A DNA stretch of 64,000 nucleotides, taken from positions 4,526,001 to 4,590,000 of the forward strand of contig NZ_CP018786.1 in NCBI RefSeq assembly GCF_002025665.1, in the 5' to 3' direction. A program made the translations under genes and the position numbers. The DNA comes from Chryseobacterium indologenes (GTDB lineage: Bacteria; Bacteroidota; Bacteroidia; Flavobacteriales; Weeksellaceae). The notes beneath the pieces were generated by a model. The model worked only from the letters and a program-made list of their open reading frames with translations. It searched no databases and was not told where the DNA came from. Shown here piece after piece: positions 35,059-44,842 of the stretch. Numbering within the stretch: position 1 is the stretch's first letter; each line of letters begins with the position of its first letter.

Positions 35059-35066
35059 CAAAAATA
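35059..35066 (-). promoter_or_regulatory. -7 element of the TlpA-like gene
   Basis: TATTTTTG on the minus strand, 20 bases before the start codon. The rest of 35067-35290 holds no gene. Confidence 0.5.
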
Positions 35067-35296
35067 CGCTTTTTAGGGCTTGCTAATTCACACTAATTAT
35101 TTTTTTTAAAAATTTTATTATTACCATTCAAAAGGGATATTCCAATTATTGAAGGTCATCTTTTTGAAGGTAAAAAGTATTTGAAAGTTTTTTCAGAAAA
35201 CGATTCAATTACCTTCCAAATATATACTTAATAAATAAAGAATAACGAAGATCAGTCAATAAGTTAACAAACTTTAACAGGGTTAACTTTTTCATA

Positions 35297-35330
35297 AAAA
35301 AATCGCCTCCAAAAATGAAGGCGATTTTTT
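35297..35330 (-). terminator. Terminator of the sdhCAB operon
   Basis: AAAAAATCGCCT and AGGCGATTTTTT, a 12-bp stem with a 10-base loop, 18 bases past the sdhB stop. Confidence 0.85.
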
Positions 35331-35347
35331 ATATATTTGAATCAATT

Positions 35348-36115
35348 CTATCCTTGATCTGCAAGAGCAGCCATGTATTCTCTGTTCATTCTTGCGATGT
35401 TTTCAAGAGAAATACCTTTAGGGCATTCTACCTCACATGCTCCGGTATTTGAACAGTTTCCGAAACCTTCTTCGTCCATAGCTTTCACCATGTTCAGAAC
35501 CCTTCTCTTAGCTTCTACTCTACCTTGTGGAAGTAATGCATACTGAGAAACTTTTGCTCCAACGAATAACATTGCAGATCCGTTTTTACATGTAGCTACA
35601 CACGCTCCACATCCGATACAAGCTGCAGCATCCATTGCTTTATCTGCATCTTCTTTAGGAACAGGGATTGCATTAGCATCCAATGTATTACCAGAAGTGT
35701 TCACAGAAATGAATCCTCCTGCTGCCATTACTCTGTCGAATGCGCTTCTGTCTACCATCAAATCTTTGATTACAGGGAAAGCAGCACTTCTCCAAGGTTC
35801 AATAACGATCGTCTCACCATCTTTGAACATTCTCATGTGAAGCTGACAAGTTGTAATACCTGTATCAGGCCCGTGAGCTCTACCATTGATGTAAAGAGAA
35901 CACATACCGCAAATTCCTTCACGACAGTCGTGGTCGAAAGCGATAGGTTCTTTTCCTTCGTTAATTAAGTTTTCGTTCAGGATATCCAACATCTCCAAAA
36001 ATGAAGAGTCTGTAGATACATCTGATATTTTATAGGTCTCAAACTGACCTTTAGTTTTACTATTTTTTTGTCTCCAAATTTTCAGCGTAAGATGTAAGCC
36101 TTTTTTTGCACTCAT
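35348..36115 (-). CDS. sdhB: Succinate dehydrogenase/fumarate reductase iron-sulphur subunit
   Basis: A 255-residue subunit that passes electrons from the flavoprotein to the membrane anchor. The 2Fe-2S cysteines are in [10 protein letters not shown] and in the C 12 residues or so further (TTCQLH). The 4Fe-4S and 3Fe-4S ligands lie in [11 protein letters not shown] and [12 protein letters not shown]. It is the last gene of sdhC-sdhA-sdhB, the order of the b558-type enzymes of Bacteroidetes. Confidence 0.97.
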   Translation of the reverse strand: MSAKKGLHLTLKIWRQKNSKTKGQFETYKISDVSTDSSFLEMLDILNENLINEGKEPIAFDHDCREGICGMCSLYINGRAHGPDTGITTCQLHMRMFKDGETIVIEPWRSAAFPVIKDLMVDRSAFDRVMAAGGFISVNTSGNTLDANAIPVPKEDADKAMDAAACIGCGACVATCKNGSAMLFVGAKVSQYALLPQGRVEAKRRVLNMVKAMDEEGFGNCSNTGACEVECPKGISLENIARMNREYMAALADQG

Positions 36116-36139
36116 AATGTTATATTTATAGGTTGGAGA

Positions 36140-38152
36140 TTATTTATAACTTCTAGTTTTAACCTCGATGTTGTCGTATATCAATTCTTCTTTATGCAAC
36201 ACTTCTGTGTTGATATCGTTTCCTTGATATTCCCAAGCTCCGACGTATTTGTAGTTTACGTCATCTCTTTCCGCTTCTCCATCCGGAGTTGAATGGTCTT
36301 CACGGAAATGTCCACCACAAGATTCATTTCTGTGTAGTGCATCGATAGCCATTAATTGTCCAAGTTCAAGGAAGTCTGCTACTCTGAATGCTTTTTCAAG
36401 TTCAGTGTTCATCCCTTCTCCTTCTCCTGGTACTTTTACGTTTTTCCAGAAATCGTTTCTTACTTCTTCAATTTCTTTGATTGCTTCTCTTAATCCTTCA
36501 GGAGTTCTTCCCATTCCAACTTTATTCCACATAATGTTTCCTAATTGTTTGTGGAAATGGTCTACAGAATGAGTTCCTTTATTGTTTAAGAAGAATTCAA
36601 TTTTTTCTTTAATTCCTTTTTCAGCTTCGTCAAACGCTCCTGAGTTCGTAGGAATAGCTCCTGTTCTGATATCTGCAGAAAGGTAATCTGCAATCGTGTA
36701 AGGAAGTACGAAATATCCGTCAGCAAGACCCTGCATCAATGCAGAAGCACCCAATCTGTTTGCACCGTGATCAGAGAAGTTAGCTTCACCGATTACGAAA
36801 CATCCCGGAATAGTAGACTGAAGGTTATAATCAACCCATACACCACCCATGGTATAGTGAACTGCAGGATAGATCTTCATTGGAGTTTTGTAAGGATCAT
36901 CAGCAGTAATTTTTTCGTACATTACGAATAAGTTACCGTATTTCTCCTCTACCCAGCTCTTACCTAAATCATAGATCTGCTGATCTGTTGGATTATGAAT
37001 ATGTTTTTCGATAGCGGATTCTTTACCTTTTTTCATGATCTCTGTAGAGAAATCAAGGTAAACACCTTCCTGAGTATCATTATTTTCGATTCCGAATCCA
37101 GCATCACATCTTTCCTTAGCAGCCCTGGACGCAACGTCTCTAGGTACAAGGTTACCGAATGCAGGGTATCTTCTTTCCAAATAATAATCTCTATCTTCTT
37201 CTTTAATATTTTCAGGTCTTAATTTACCTTCTCTGATTGCTACCGAATCTTCATGTTTTTTAGGAACCCAGATTCTTCCTGAGTTTCTTAATGATTCAGA
37301 CATCAAAGTCAGTTTAGACTGCTGTGTTCCATGAACAGGAATACAAGTCGGGTGAATCTGTACGTAGCAAGGGTTTGCGAAGTAAGCTCCTTTTTTGTGA
37401 ATTTTCCATGCAGCAGAAACGTTAGATCCCATTGCATTGGTAGAAAGGAAATATACGTTTCCGTATCCTCCAGAAGCGATTACTACAGCGTGAGCAGAAT
37501 GTCTTTCAATTTCACCTGTTACAAGGTTTCTTGCGATAATCCCTCTCGCTTTTCCGTCAACAATAACAAGATCTAACATCTCATGACGGTTATACATTTT
37601 GATTCTTCCTTTACCGATCTGACGGCTCATTGAAGAATAAGCACCTAATAATAACTGCTGCCCTGTTTGTCCTTTTGCGTAGAAAGTTCTTTTTACCTGA
37701 ACCCCACCAAATGAACGGTTATCTAGCTGACCGCCATAATCTCTCCCGAAAGGAACTCCCTGGGAAACACACTGGTCAATAATATTTGCAGAAACTTCAG
37801 CTAATCTGTAAACGTTGGCCTCTCTTGCTCTATAGTCACCACCTTTAATGGTATCATAGAATAATCTGTAAGTAGAGTCACCGTCTCCCTGGTAATTTTT
37901 AGCTGCGTTGATCCCTCCCTGAGCTGCAATAGAGTGTGCTCTTCTTGGAGAATCCTGGTAGCAGAATGCTTTCACATTATATCCTTGCTCAGCTAATGTA
38001 GCTGCAGCAGAACCTCCTGCCAAACCTGTACCTACAACAATAATATCAATCTTATCTCTGTTGTTTGGTGCAACAAGGTTCATATGGTCTTTATGATTTT
38101 TCCACTTGTCTTTAAGAGGACCCGCTGGAATTCTTGAATCTAATTTACTCAT
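36140..38152 (-). CDS. sdhA: Succinate dehydrogenase/fumarate reductase flavoprotein subunit
   Basis: A 670-residue FAD-binding catalytic subunit. The dinucleotide fold begins [19 protein letters not shown], the flavin-linked His lies in [11 protein letters not shown], and the active-site part is in [11 protein letters not shown] and in the conserved H/R residues of [10 protein letters not shown]. Slightly longer than the enterobacterial enzyme (about 590), as usual for the b558-linked type. It begins 15 bases after sdhC. Confidence 0.97.
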   Translation of the reverse strand: MSKLDSRIPAGPLKDKWKNHKDHMNLVAPNNRDKIDIIVVGTGLAGGSAAATLAEQGYNVKAFCYQDSPRRAHSIAAQGGINAAKNYQGDGDSTYRLFYDTIKGGDYRAREANVYRLAEVSANIIDQCVSQGVPFGRDYGGQLDNRSFGGVQVKRTFYAKGQTGQQLLLGAYSSMSRQIGKGRIKMYNRHEMLDLVIVDGKARGIIARNLVTGEIERHSAHAVVIASGGYGNVYFLSTNAMGSNVSAAWKIHKKGAYFANPCYVQIHPTCIPVHGTQQSKLTLMSESLRNSGRIWVPKKHEDSVAIREGKLRPENIKEEDRDYYLERRYPAFGNLVPRDVASRAAKERCDAGFGIENNDTQEGVYLDFSTEIMKKGKESAIEKHIHNPTDQQIYDLGKSWVEEKYGNLFVMYEKITADDPYKTPMKIYPAVHYTMGGVWVDYNLQSTIPGCFVIGEANFSDHGANRLGASALMQGLADGYFVLPYTIADYLSADIRTGAIPTNSGAFDEAEKGIKEKIEFFLNNKGTHSVDHFHKQLGNIMWNKVGMGRTPEGLREAIKEIEEVRNDFWKNVKVPGEGEGMNTELEKAFRVADFLELGQLMAIDALHRNESCGGHFREDHSTPDGEAERDDVNYKYVGAWEYQGNDINTEVLHKEELIYDNIEVKTRSYK

Positions 38153-38167
38153 ACTAGTATATTGATA

Positions 38168-38830
38168 TTATTGAGTTATAAAATGGAAAACTGCAACGAT
38201 GATAAATCCTGCAGGGATAAGGATTGAATACCATGTCCCGAAAGCTTTGATCACCGGCGTATATTTTGGATGTCTCGCACCGATAGACTGGAATGAAGAC
38301 TGGAATCCGTGCGCTAAGTGTAATCCTAGCAGAACAAAAGAGATTACATACAAAGCCACTCTCCAAAGATCAGCAAACTTTTCATGAAGTTCCGGCCAGA
38401 AACGTTCTGCATCAGGAGTCAATCCTTCTACATACTTGTAATTAATTTCATGTAGCCAGAAATCATATAAGTGAAGCGCCAAGAAAGCTAAAATAACAGC
38501 TCCTGAAATAATCATATTTCTGGACATCCATGAAGAATTCACTGATGCGTTGTTAGCTGCATACTTTACCGGACGCGCTTTATTATTCTTGATCTCAAGT
38601 ACAAATCCCATTACAAAATGGAAAATTACTGCAAAACCAAGAATAGGCTGCATTAAGAACTGCACAAAAGGATTATAGCCCATAAAGTCAGATGCTGTAT
38701 TGAATGCATCCTTGTTTAGAACTGATAACAAATTGGTTGTCAAATGCAGTATAAGAAAAATCAGCAAAAACATAGCTGATAATGCCATAGCGTATTTTCT
38801 ACCTATCGTAGAACTCGTTAAACCTGCCAT
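38168..38830 (-). CDS. sdhC: Succinate dehydrogenase cytochrome b558 subunit
   Basis: A 220-residue membrane anchor with five hydrophobic helices (first ALSAMFLLIFLILHLTTNLL). Conserved histidines in ILHLTTNL, HFVMGF, LHLYDFW and LHLAHGF are the likely axial haem ligands. First gene of the operon, starting at MAGLTSS (38830) behind a -7 element. Confidence 0.95.
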   Translation of the reverse strand: MAGLTSSTIGRKYAMALSAMFLLIFLILHLTTNLLSVLNKDAFNTASDFMGYNPFVQFLMQPILGFAVIFHFVMGFVLEIKNNKARPVKYAANNASVNSSWMSRNMIISGAVILAFLALHLYDFWLHEINYKYVEGLTPDAERFWPELHEKFADLWRVALYVISFVLLGLHLAHGFQSSFQSIGARHPKYTPVIKAFGTWYSILIPAGFIIVAVFHFITQ

Positions 38831-38853
38831 ATAAGTTTAAATTTGAATTTCCA

Positions 38854-38861
38854 CAAAATTA
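38854..38861 (-). promoter_or_regulatory. sdhCAB promoter -7 element
   Basis: TAATTTTG on the minus strand, 24 bases before the sdhC start. Confidence 0.55.
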
Positions 38862-38975
38862 AGAAAGTTTAACAATATCGAAAAGTGAGAAATCTCACAA
38901 ATAGACAGTTTGTAATCTTTCTAAATAAGATTTTCACCCATTATAAATACAGGAAAATGGCTAAATTCAGAACCA

Positions 38976-40748
38976 TCATTTCAGATCATAAATCTTATTC
39001 CTGAAAACCACTTTTTGAATGGAGGGTGACAAGGTTTTTATCTCAAAATGATCTACTCTCCTGGAAGCACAATATGGATTGACTATATACTGTAAAATCT
39101 TCGTCTTATTTTTCATATCCGAAATCCAGAAACAGACTCTGTCACCATTTTTCACTGAAAAAATTTTGTTTCTGTTAAAATGATGAACCAATATCTCTTC
39201 CTTCTGATTTTCAAAAGCCGTGATTCCGCTTCTTATCATTAGAAATAGTAATGCTGTCATCATCAACCTCATCGTATTTTTCATATTGAATTTCAGTATA
39301 GCTGCTCTTAGCAAATAGACAAACACTGATACTGACATCACTTCTATCCCATTCATTGGAATATTTTCAAAGAACAGTACATCCACTTCAGCAAACCAAT
39401 GGATTACCTTCAGTAAAAACTGAATAATCCCATCATATATACCATTTATAAGTGCAAAATCAATCCCAAAAGAAATAAGAACTGTTATTAAAAAAGAGAA
39501 AATAATAATTAATTCAGAAAAAGGAACAATAACAAAATTGGCAATGATTGATATCAATGAAAACTGATGAAAATAGTACAATACCAGAGGAAGTGTTGCC
39601 AACTGTGCAGATAAAGATATTGTAATCGTGTTAAACAGAAGTTTTTTAATATAATTATCCTGTTTTGGGAAGTATTTCAGCAGAGGCTGATTCAGCCAAT
39701 AAATTCCCAGAACAGCCAAAAAGCTAAGCTGAAAACCTACATCAAAAAGCTGTTGTGTATCTCCGATTAGAATAAAAAAAGCAGATAAAGCCAATGCATG
39801 AAGCAGATCCGGCTTTCGCTGAAGCAAAACAAAAATGAAATAAACACTCAACATGATGCAAGACCGTAATACTGAATTACCAAATCCAATAAAAGCAGCG
39901 AACAACCAGATAAAAATCAAACTGAAAACAACCGCATATTTTCTGAATTGCAAAGGAGCAAACCGAATCAGAAAAAAGTAGAACATCCCAAAAACAACCA
40001 CAATATGAGTTCCAGAAATAGCCAGAAAATGAACCAACCCGGACTTATTGAAATCACTAACAGTGCCTGCATCAATTTCTGTTCGGTCTGCCAGAATAAT
40101 ACCTTTTAGAAATTCTTTAGTTTTTGCTGAAATTTCTATTTTATCAATTTTCTTAAGAACTTCAAACCTATATTGCCTAAGCTGATCTGCCCACGTTAAG
40201 TCATTCCGTTCAGCAGATATAATTTCTTTTGAAAGATAAACCTGGCAATCCATATGTTTTCTTTTCAGATATTGAGCATAATCAAATTGAAAATCATATG
40301 ACAGAATCTGAGGTTTCGTAATGTAAACCTTAGCTTTGTAGTAGTGAATAAAATCTAACTCTTTACTCTCTTTTGGAACATAAAAAATTGAATTAAAACA
40401 TGCATTTCTCGCCTGTGCAATGCCTTCATATTTTCTATATTTTTCCGAAGAATTTAGTTTCTGAGAGATCTTAAATAAAACCGTTTCATGCTTATTTATG
40501 GGGAGTTTATCAACCGATGAAGAAGTGTTATAGAAATGAAGAACAATTCCTGCTCCAAACAACAGAAGCATCAATAAAACAATTTTGGTTTTATGCAGAA
40601 GATAAGAATGAAAACAGATTAAAATCAACAATATTGAGCATATTATTCCCACTCCATCAACAACGATCTCTGCTAATACCACTCTATCCTGAAAAAGAAT
40701 TCCAAGAATAAAGCATATTGCCAGAATAAGAAGAGGTTGTTTGTTCAA
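38976..40748 (-). CDS. comEC: ComEC/Rec2-type DNA uptake channel without MBL domain
   Basis: A 590-residue polytopic membrane protein. An N-terminal two-helix start is followed by a DUF4131 region (about 25-180) and the competence domain with its signature SGLVHFLAISGTHI near residue 230. Eight or more further helices follow. It ends with about 90 hydrophilic residues (FNRNKIFSVKNGDRVCFWI...), much shorter than the metallo-beta-lactamase-like C-terminal domain of the Bacillus protein. Shortened ComEC proteins are common in Bacteroidetes. Role: passage of transforming DNA through the inner membrane. Confidence 0.88.
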   Translation of the reverse strand: MNKQPLLILAICFILGILFQDRVVLAEIVVDGVGIICSILLILICFHSYLLHKTKIVLLMLLLFGAGIVLHFYNTSSSVDKLPINKHETVLFKISQKLNSSEKYRKYEGIAQARNACFNSIFYVPKESKELDFIHYYKAKVYITKPQILSYDFQFDYAQYLKRKHMDCQVYLSKEIISAERNDLTWADQLRQYRFEVLKKIDKIEISAKTKEFLKGIILADRTEIDAGTVSDFNKSGLVHFLAISGTHIVVVFGMFYFFLIRFAPLQFRKYAVVFSLIFIWLFAAFIGFGNSVLRSCIMLSVYFIFVLLQRKPDLLHALALSAFFILIGDTQQLFDVGFQLSFLAVLGIYWLNQPLLKYFPKQDNYIKKLLFNTITISLSAQLATLPLVLYYFHQFSLISIIANFVIVPFSELIIIFSFLITVLISFGIDFALINGIYDGIIQFLLKVIHWFAEVDVLFFENIPMNGIEVMSVSVFVYLLRAAILKFNMKNTMRLMMTALLFLMIRSGITAFENQKEEILVHHFNRNKIFSVKNGDRVCFWISDMKNKTKILQYIVNPYCASRRVDHFEIKTLSPSIQKVVFRNKIYDLK

Positions 40749-40815
40749 TATCCATTAATTATCCTTTTAAAATAGGCAATGAATGGGAAATTCACGACCT
40801 CTTTAAAAACTAAAT

Positions 40816-40862
40816 AAGCGCTCTGTCTTCATTAAAAATGTTAACAGAACGCTTAATTTTTT
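40816..40862. terminator. Hairpin after the GH99-like gene
   Basis: AAGCGCTCTGT and ACAGAACGCTT pair with one mismatch around 17 bases. The T-run is on the plus strand, so termination of the minus-strand gene is less certain. Confidence 0.5.
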
Positions 40863-40889
40863 TTACTAAAAATTACGTTTAAAAGTATA

Positions 40890-41981
40890 TTATCTCTTTT
40901 TCAAAAATTTATCCGTCAAACGCTTCGTTTCTTTGATATAAAATAAAGGATCTTTCCCGTAATCTTCATATTTGAAATCTACTGCTTTTTTAGGAATAGC
41001 AGGCTCTATTTGCGTTCCTTCATGCCATTCATTGAATGATGTAATTCCAATAAACTCAGGATTTACTTTACTGGCAGCATCAAACATTTTCTCATAATAT
41101 TTTCCATGATCTCTGCTTTTGAAATTAGCTTCATTCCACGGTCGGATTCTTGTATCGGAATAACCAGGACCTACACACGGAATAAAAATCAGATGATGAT
41201 CTTTAGCAAAGTTGGCCATAAAATCCCAATTAGCCGTTGTACTTCCATATACAAATCCTTCGCTGGCAAAATAGGTATAGAAACCATCAAAGCCTGCCGA
41301 ATCGAAAAATTTAGCATCATCTTTCTCAACCCAAAGTCCGATATAAAGAGCATCTAAATACGTGTTTCTGACTGTTTCCGCTCCATCTTTGGATAATATT
41401 TTCATCCATTCTTCTTTAGAAATTTTATAGCTGTCATACACATAAAACAGAGGTTTTCCTTCTTTTTTATAGAATGCATGATGATTGGAATACGTTTTTA
41501 ACAGGTAAGAAAGCTGCTCTTTTAATTCCGAAGTGTTTTTATAAAAGGGCTCAATGTGGAATGCTATTTTTAAATCAAACCGATCTGCAATATCTAAATA
41601 CTTGATAAGACTTTTATCCGTAAACGAATCTTTTCCCAACCAGCTTACGACAACCACTCCTACTCCGGAGTCTTTAATCATTTTCATATGTTGCTCGATA
41701 GTTTTCGGATCATTGGAACTGTAGTTACCAAGAGCCGGGTAAAAATTAGCTCCGATATCATCACCTCCTTTATGATGCCCCAGATTATTCCACTTCGGAT
41801 TACTCCAGTGAGGAAGAATCTCATGATTCCAATGCTGATAATCTCCATCTGTTGCAGGATTGGCGTACCAGCCGTAATAAAATATCTGAACCTTATCTCT
41901 TACACTGTTCTGCTGGGCAAAACTGTTTGTGAAAAATAATACAAAAGTCAGGAATAACAGTAAACGGTTACAATAATTCAT
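40890..41981 (-). CDS. GH99-like glycoside hydrolase (endo-alpha-mannosidase type)
   Basis: A 363-residue secreted enzyme (signal peptide to ...NSFAQ). It carries the GH99 hallmarks: an early FYYGWYANP strand, AFHIEPFY in the middle and the C-terminal SFNEWHEGTQIEPA, which houses active-site Glu residues. GH99 enzymes cleave internal alpha-1,2-mannosyl linkages in N-glycans or yeast mannan, so host or fungal glycans are plausible substrates. It stands alone, without SusC/D genes, between lpxB and comEC. Confidence 0.85.
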   Translation of the reverse strand: MNYCNRLLLFLTFVLFFTNSFAQQNSVRDKVQIFYYGWYANPATDGDYQHWNHEILPHWSNPKWNNLGHHKGGDDIGANFYPALGNYSSNDPKTIEQHMKMIKDSGVGVVVVSWLGKDSFTDKSLIKYLDIADRFDLKIAFHIEPFYKNTSELKEQLSYLLKTYSNHHAFYKKEGKPLFYVYDSYKISKEEWMKILSKDGAETVRNTYLDALYIGLWVEKDDAKFFDSAGFDGFYTYFASEGFVYGSTTANWDFMANFAKDHHLIFIPCVGPGYSDTRIRPWNEANFKSRDHGKYYEKMFDAASKVNPEFIGITSFNEWHEGTQIEPAIPKKAVDFKYEDYGKDPLFYIKETKRLTDKFLKKR

Positions 41982-42020
41982 AGTTAAAAAGTAGATTAAT
42001 AATCAGAAAATCAGCACAAA

Positions 42021-43124
42021 CTATACTTTCAATATCACCTCAGCAGCATGATCGCTGGCTCCTTTTCCGCCAAGTTTTTCTCTAAGAAGGCTATAGTCAT
42101 TCAAAACCTGCTCCCTCTTTTCTCCTGACAAAATTTTATTGAGCTCTTCTACCAGATTTTTAGTATTCAGATCATTTTGAATCAATTCTTTCACCACTTC
42201 TCTGTCCATAATCAGATTAACCAGAGAAATATAATTGATATTTTTCACCAATCTTTTAGCAATAGCATAGGAAATCTTACTTCCACGATAGCACACCACT
42301 TCAGGGATATTCAACAAAGCGGTTTCCAACGTAGCTGTTCCGGAAGTCACCAAAGCAGCTTTTGAACATCTTAGCAAATCATAGGTTTTATTAGAAACAA
42401 AATGAACATTATCATCTACATATTTCTGATAAAATTCTTTTGGAAGACTTGGGGCTCCGGCAATCACAAACTGATAGTTTTGAAACTGCGGTCTTACGGA
42501 AAGCATTATTTCAAGCATCTTTTCTACTTCCTGTTCTCTGGAACCCGGAAGTAATGCAATAATTTCTTTTTCATTCAACCCATGCTCCGATTTGAATTTT
42601 TCAATGCTTATTTCCTGAAGATCCGAAATAGCATCCAGCAACGGGTGACCTACAAAATGAGAATGTACTCCATGTTTTCTATAAAATTCTTCTTCAAATG
42701 GAAGAATAACCATCATTTCATCCACATATTTTTTGATAATCTCTACGCGGCCTTCTTTCCATGCCCAAAGCTGTGGAGAAATATAATAAACCACTTTGAT
42801 TCCCAATTCTTTGGCAAATCTGGCAATTCTCAGATTAAATCCCGGATAATCTACCAGAATCAAAACATCAGGTCTGTTCTTCTGAATATCCTCTTTACAG
42901 AATTTAATATTATTCAGAATAGTACGGAGGTTCATCACTACTTCCAGAAATCCCATAAAGGCAAGGTCACGATAATGTTTCACCAGCGTTCCGCCCTGAG
43001 CTTTCATCAGGTCACCGCCCCAAAATCTGAATTCCGCATTCGGATCCTTTTGTTGTAAGGCTTTCATCAGATTGCTTCCATGCAGGTCACCGGAAGCTTC
43101 TCCTGCAATAATATAATACTTCAT
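42021..43124 (-). CDS. lpxB: Lipid-A-disaccharide synthase
   Basis: A 367-residue GT19 glycosyltransferase that joins two acylated glucosamines in lipid A synthesis at the inner-membrane face. It starts MKYYIIAGEASGDLHG at 43124, the conserved N-terminus; an in-frame ATG at 43148 is rejected for that reason. FVGHPLLD, LLPGSREQEV and VTSGTATLETALL are the family motifs. Its promoter probably overlaps that of the divergent DUF2480 gene. Confidence 0.96.
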   Translation of the reverse strand: MKYYIIAGEASGDLHGSNLMKALQQKDPNAEFRFWGGDLMKAQGGTLVKHYRDLAFMGFLEVVMNLRTILNNIKFCKEDIQKNRPDVLILVDYPGFNLRIARFAKELGIKVVYYISPQLWAWKEGRVEIIKKYVDEMMVILPFEEEFYRKHGVHSHFVGHPLLDAISDLQEISIEKFKSEHGLNEKEIIALLPGSREQEVEKMLEIMLSVRPQFQNYQFVIAGAPSLPKEFYQKYVDDNVHFVSNKTYDLLRCSKAALVTSGTATLETALLNIPEVVCYRGSKISYAIAKRLVKNINYISLVNLIMDREVVKELIQNDLNTKNLVEELNKILSGEKREQVLNDYSLLREKLGGKGASDHAAEVILKV

Positions 43125-43174
43125 TTCTATAGTAAGGATAGAGAACAAATTAAGACAGATATGATCTTAATTCG

Positions 43175-43192
43175 TAAATTTGTTCAAAGATA
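43175..43192. promoter_or_regulatory. Divergent promoter elements lpxB / DUF2480
   Basis: TAAATTTG on the plus strand (43175-43182) faces DUF2480, and TATCTTTG on the minus strand (43192-43185) faces lpxB. The two -7 elements lie nose to nose, only two bases apart. Confidence 0.55.
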
Positions 43193-43202
43193 ATGATAAA
43201 AA

Positions 43203-43712
43203 ATGTCAGAAGAATTTGAAATCCGGAATAAAGTTGCAGAAAGCGGCCTTATCAATTTTGACCTTACCACTTTACTGCCAAAAGGGGAAAGAAAGGGTAT
43301 AGACCTTAAAGATTTCCTTTTTCAGGAAATGATCCTGAAAGAAAAAGATTTCCGCGAAAAGGTAGACGCTATCGATACGGAACAATATAAAGACGCTTAT
43401 ATATACATTTACAATTCTGTAGACACTATTATTCCTCTTTGGGCTTATTTTGTTTTAACAGCAAAAATTACCGATGTAGCAAAGAAAGTAGTTTTTGGAA
43501 GCCGCGAGGATCTGGAAGTTATTTTAATGCATAATGCGATCCAGACTCATGATTTTGAGGAAATGAGAGGAAAAAGAGTCCTTGTAAAAGGATGTTCAGA
43601 TAAAGAAATTCCTGAAAATGCTTATATTGAATTGGTAGAACAACTGAAACCTATTGTAAAATCTCTAATGTTCGGAGAAGCGTGTTCAAACGTTCCTATC
43701 ATTAAAAACTAA
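43203..43712 (+). CDS. DUF2480 family protein
   Basis: A 169-residue soluble protein that matches the Bacteroidetes DUF2480 family (start MSEEFEIRNKVAESGLINFD, the DLKDFLFQEMILKEKDFR block, GSREDLEVILMHN and a GKRVLVKGCS strand). The single conserved Cys in KGCSD and another in GEACSN may be functional. Role unknown. Divergent from lpxB. Confidence 0.85.
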   Translation: MSEEFEIRNKVAESGLINFDLTTLLPKGERKGIDLKDFLFQEMILKEKDFREKVDAIDTEQYKDAYIYIYNSVDTIIPLWAYFVLTAKITDVAKKVVFGSREDLEVILMHNAIQTHDFEEMRGKRVLVKGCSDKEIPENAYIELVEQLKPIVKSLMFGEACSNVPIIKN

Positions 43713-43823
43713 GGCTTTCTGAAAAGCTCTCAGAAACTTTAACAATAATTATGAAAGACGGTCAATTTGTGAGGCATATTTTTTGATAACTTTGGTGTAC
43801 TTAATACTAAATAAACACAAAAA

Positions 43824-44480
43824 ATGAGTTTAATTGACCTACTTACAGGGAACACAGGCAACCAGGTTGCTGAACAGGCTGAAAACAAATTCGGAATCAA
43901 TAAAAACCAGGTAATCGCCCTATTAGCTGTTGCTACCCCTCTTATTATTTCTTATCTTAGAAATAAATCTCAGGATGCTAAAGAAGCAGAAGCTTTAAAT
44001 AATGCTTTAGATAAAGACCACAACGGAAGTATTTTAAATGATGCTTCACAAATTGAAGCAAGACAGGCTGAAGGAGGATCTATTCTTGATCATATCTTCG
44101 GTGGGCAAAAAAGTACTGTTGAAAACCAACTGTCACAGAACACTGGAATTTCAATAGATAAAATAGGTCCTATTCTTGCAATGCTTGCACCTGTAGTAAT
44201 GGGTTATATCGGACAGCAAAAACAACAGAGCAATGTAGGAGCAGGAGGTTTAGGAGATCTTCTAGGAGGAATCCTTGGAAATGCTTCCAATCAGGCACAA
44301 GCTCAGCAGTCTAATCCTTTAAATGACATTCTTGGAAGTGTTTTAGGAGGAGGAGGCGGACAATCTCAATCATCAGGAAATCCTTTGAACGATATTCTGG
44401 GAAGTGTATTGGGTGGTGGAAACCAACAACAAGGCGGCGGCTTAGGCAGCATCCTTGGTAATATTTTGGGAGGTAAATAA
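43824..44480 (+). CDS. DUF937 family protein
   Basis: A 218-residue protein with an N-terminal DUF937 domain (about 1-140) and a Gly/Gln/Asn-rich tail made of near-repeats of NPLNDILGSVLGGG, each ending in glycines. The hydrophobic stretch IALLAVATPLIISYL may be membrane-associated. The low-complexity tail probably varies in length between strains. Function unknown. Confidence 0.8.
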   Translation: MSLIDLLTGNTGNQVAEQAENKFGINKNQVIALLAVATPLIISYLRNKSQDAKEAEALNNALDKDHNGSILNDASQIEARQAEGGSILDHIFGGQKSTVENQLSQNTGISIDKIGPILAMLAPVVMGYIGQQKQQSNVGAGGLGDLLGGILGNASNQAQAQQSNPLNDILGSVLGGGGGQSQSSGNPLNDILGSVLGGGNQQQGGGLGSILGNILGGK

Positions 44481-44497
44481 TTAATTTAATTTTCATA

Positions 44498-44530
44498 AAA
44501 AAGACCGGAGTTATGATCTTCGGTCTTTTT
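44498..44530. terminator. Bidirectional terminator between DUF937 and bTHX
   Basis: AAAAAGACCG and CGGTCTTTTT, a 10-bp stem with T-runs on both strands, lying between two convergent genes. Confidence 0.85.
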
Positions 44531-44538
44531 ATTTTTAA

Positions 44539-44658
44539 TTACTTTTTAGATTTTTCTGCAGAAGCAGGAAATGATTTTGAAGCTTTTTTAGGTCTTCTTT
44601 TACCATAACTTCCGGAATTAATTTTTCCTCTTCTTGATTTTTTGTCTCCTTTTCCCAT
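44539..44658 (-). CDS. 30S ribosomal protein bTHX
   Basis: A 39-residue, strongly basic protein starting MGKGDKKSRRGKINSGSYGK and continuing with alternating Lys/Arg/Pro. This is the pattern of the small 30S protein THX, which in Thermus lies in the head of the subunit and is widespread in Bacteroidetes. Too short for most gene callers but supported by its exact N-terminus, its own stop and the convergent terminator behind it. The 44659-44842 gap beyond it holds only A/T-rich leader sequence. Confidence 0.88.
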   Translation of the reverse strand: MGKGDKKSRRGKINSGSYGKRRPKKASKSFPASAEKSKK

Positions 44659-44842
44659 AGTATTATATATGTATTTGTTGTTCTACGAATTTAGAAAATA
44701 CAACACTAAAATCCAATTAATGAAGCTGTTAAAGTTTTATAAATTAGGGAGGGAAACTGGAAGTTATTTTTATTATTGATCTGCAAATTAATTATTCTTA
44801 AAAAACAATTTGTATACTTAAGGCTTAAGTAGCATCCATCTC

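Noticed and set aside
42582-43058. Plus-strand gene of 158 codons inside lpxB
   Set aside because: Antisense shadow of a well-conserved gene; composition (many Phe, Asn, Ile, His) is typical of reversed A/T-rich codons.
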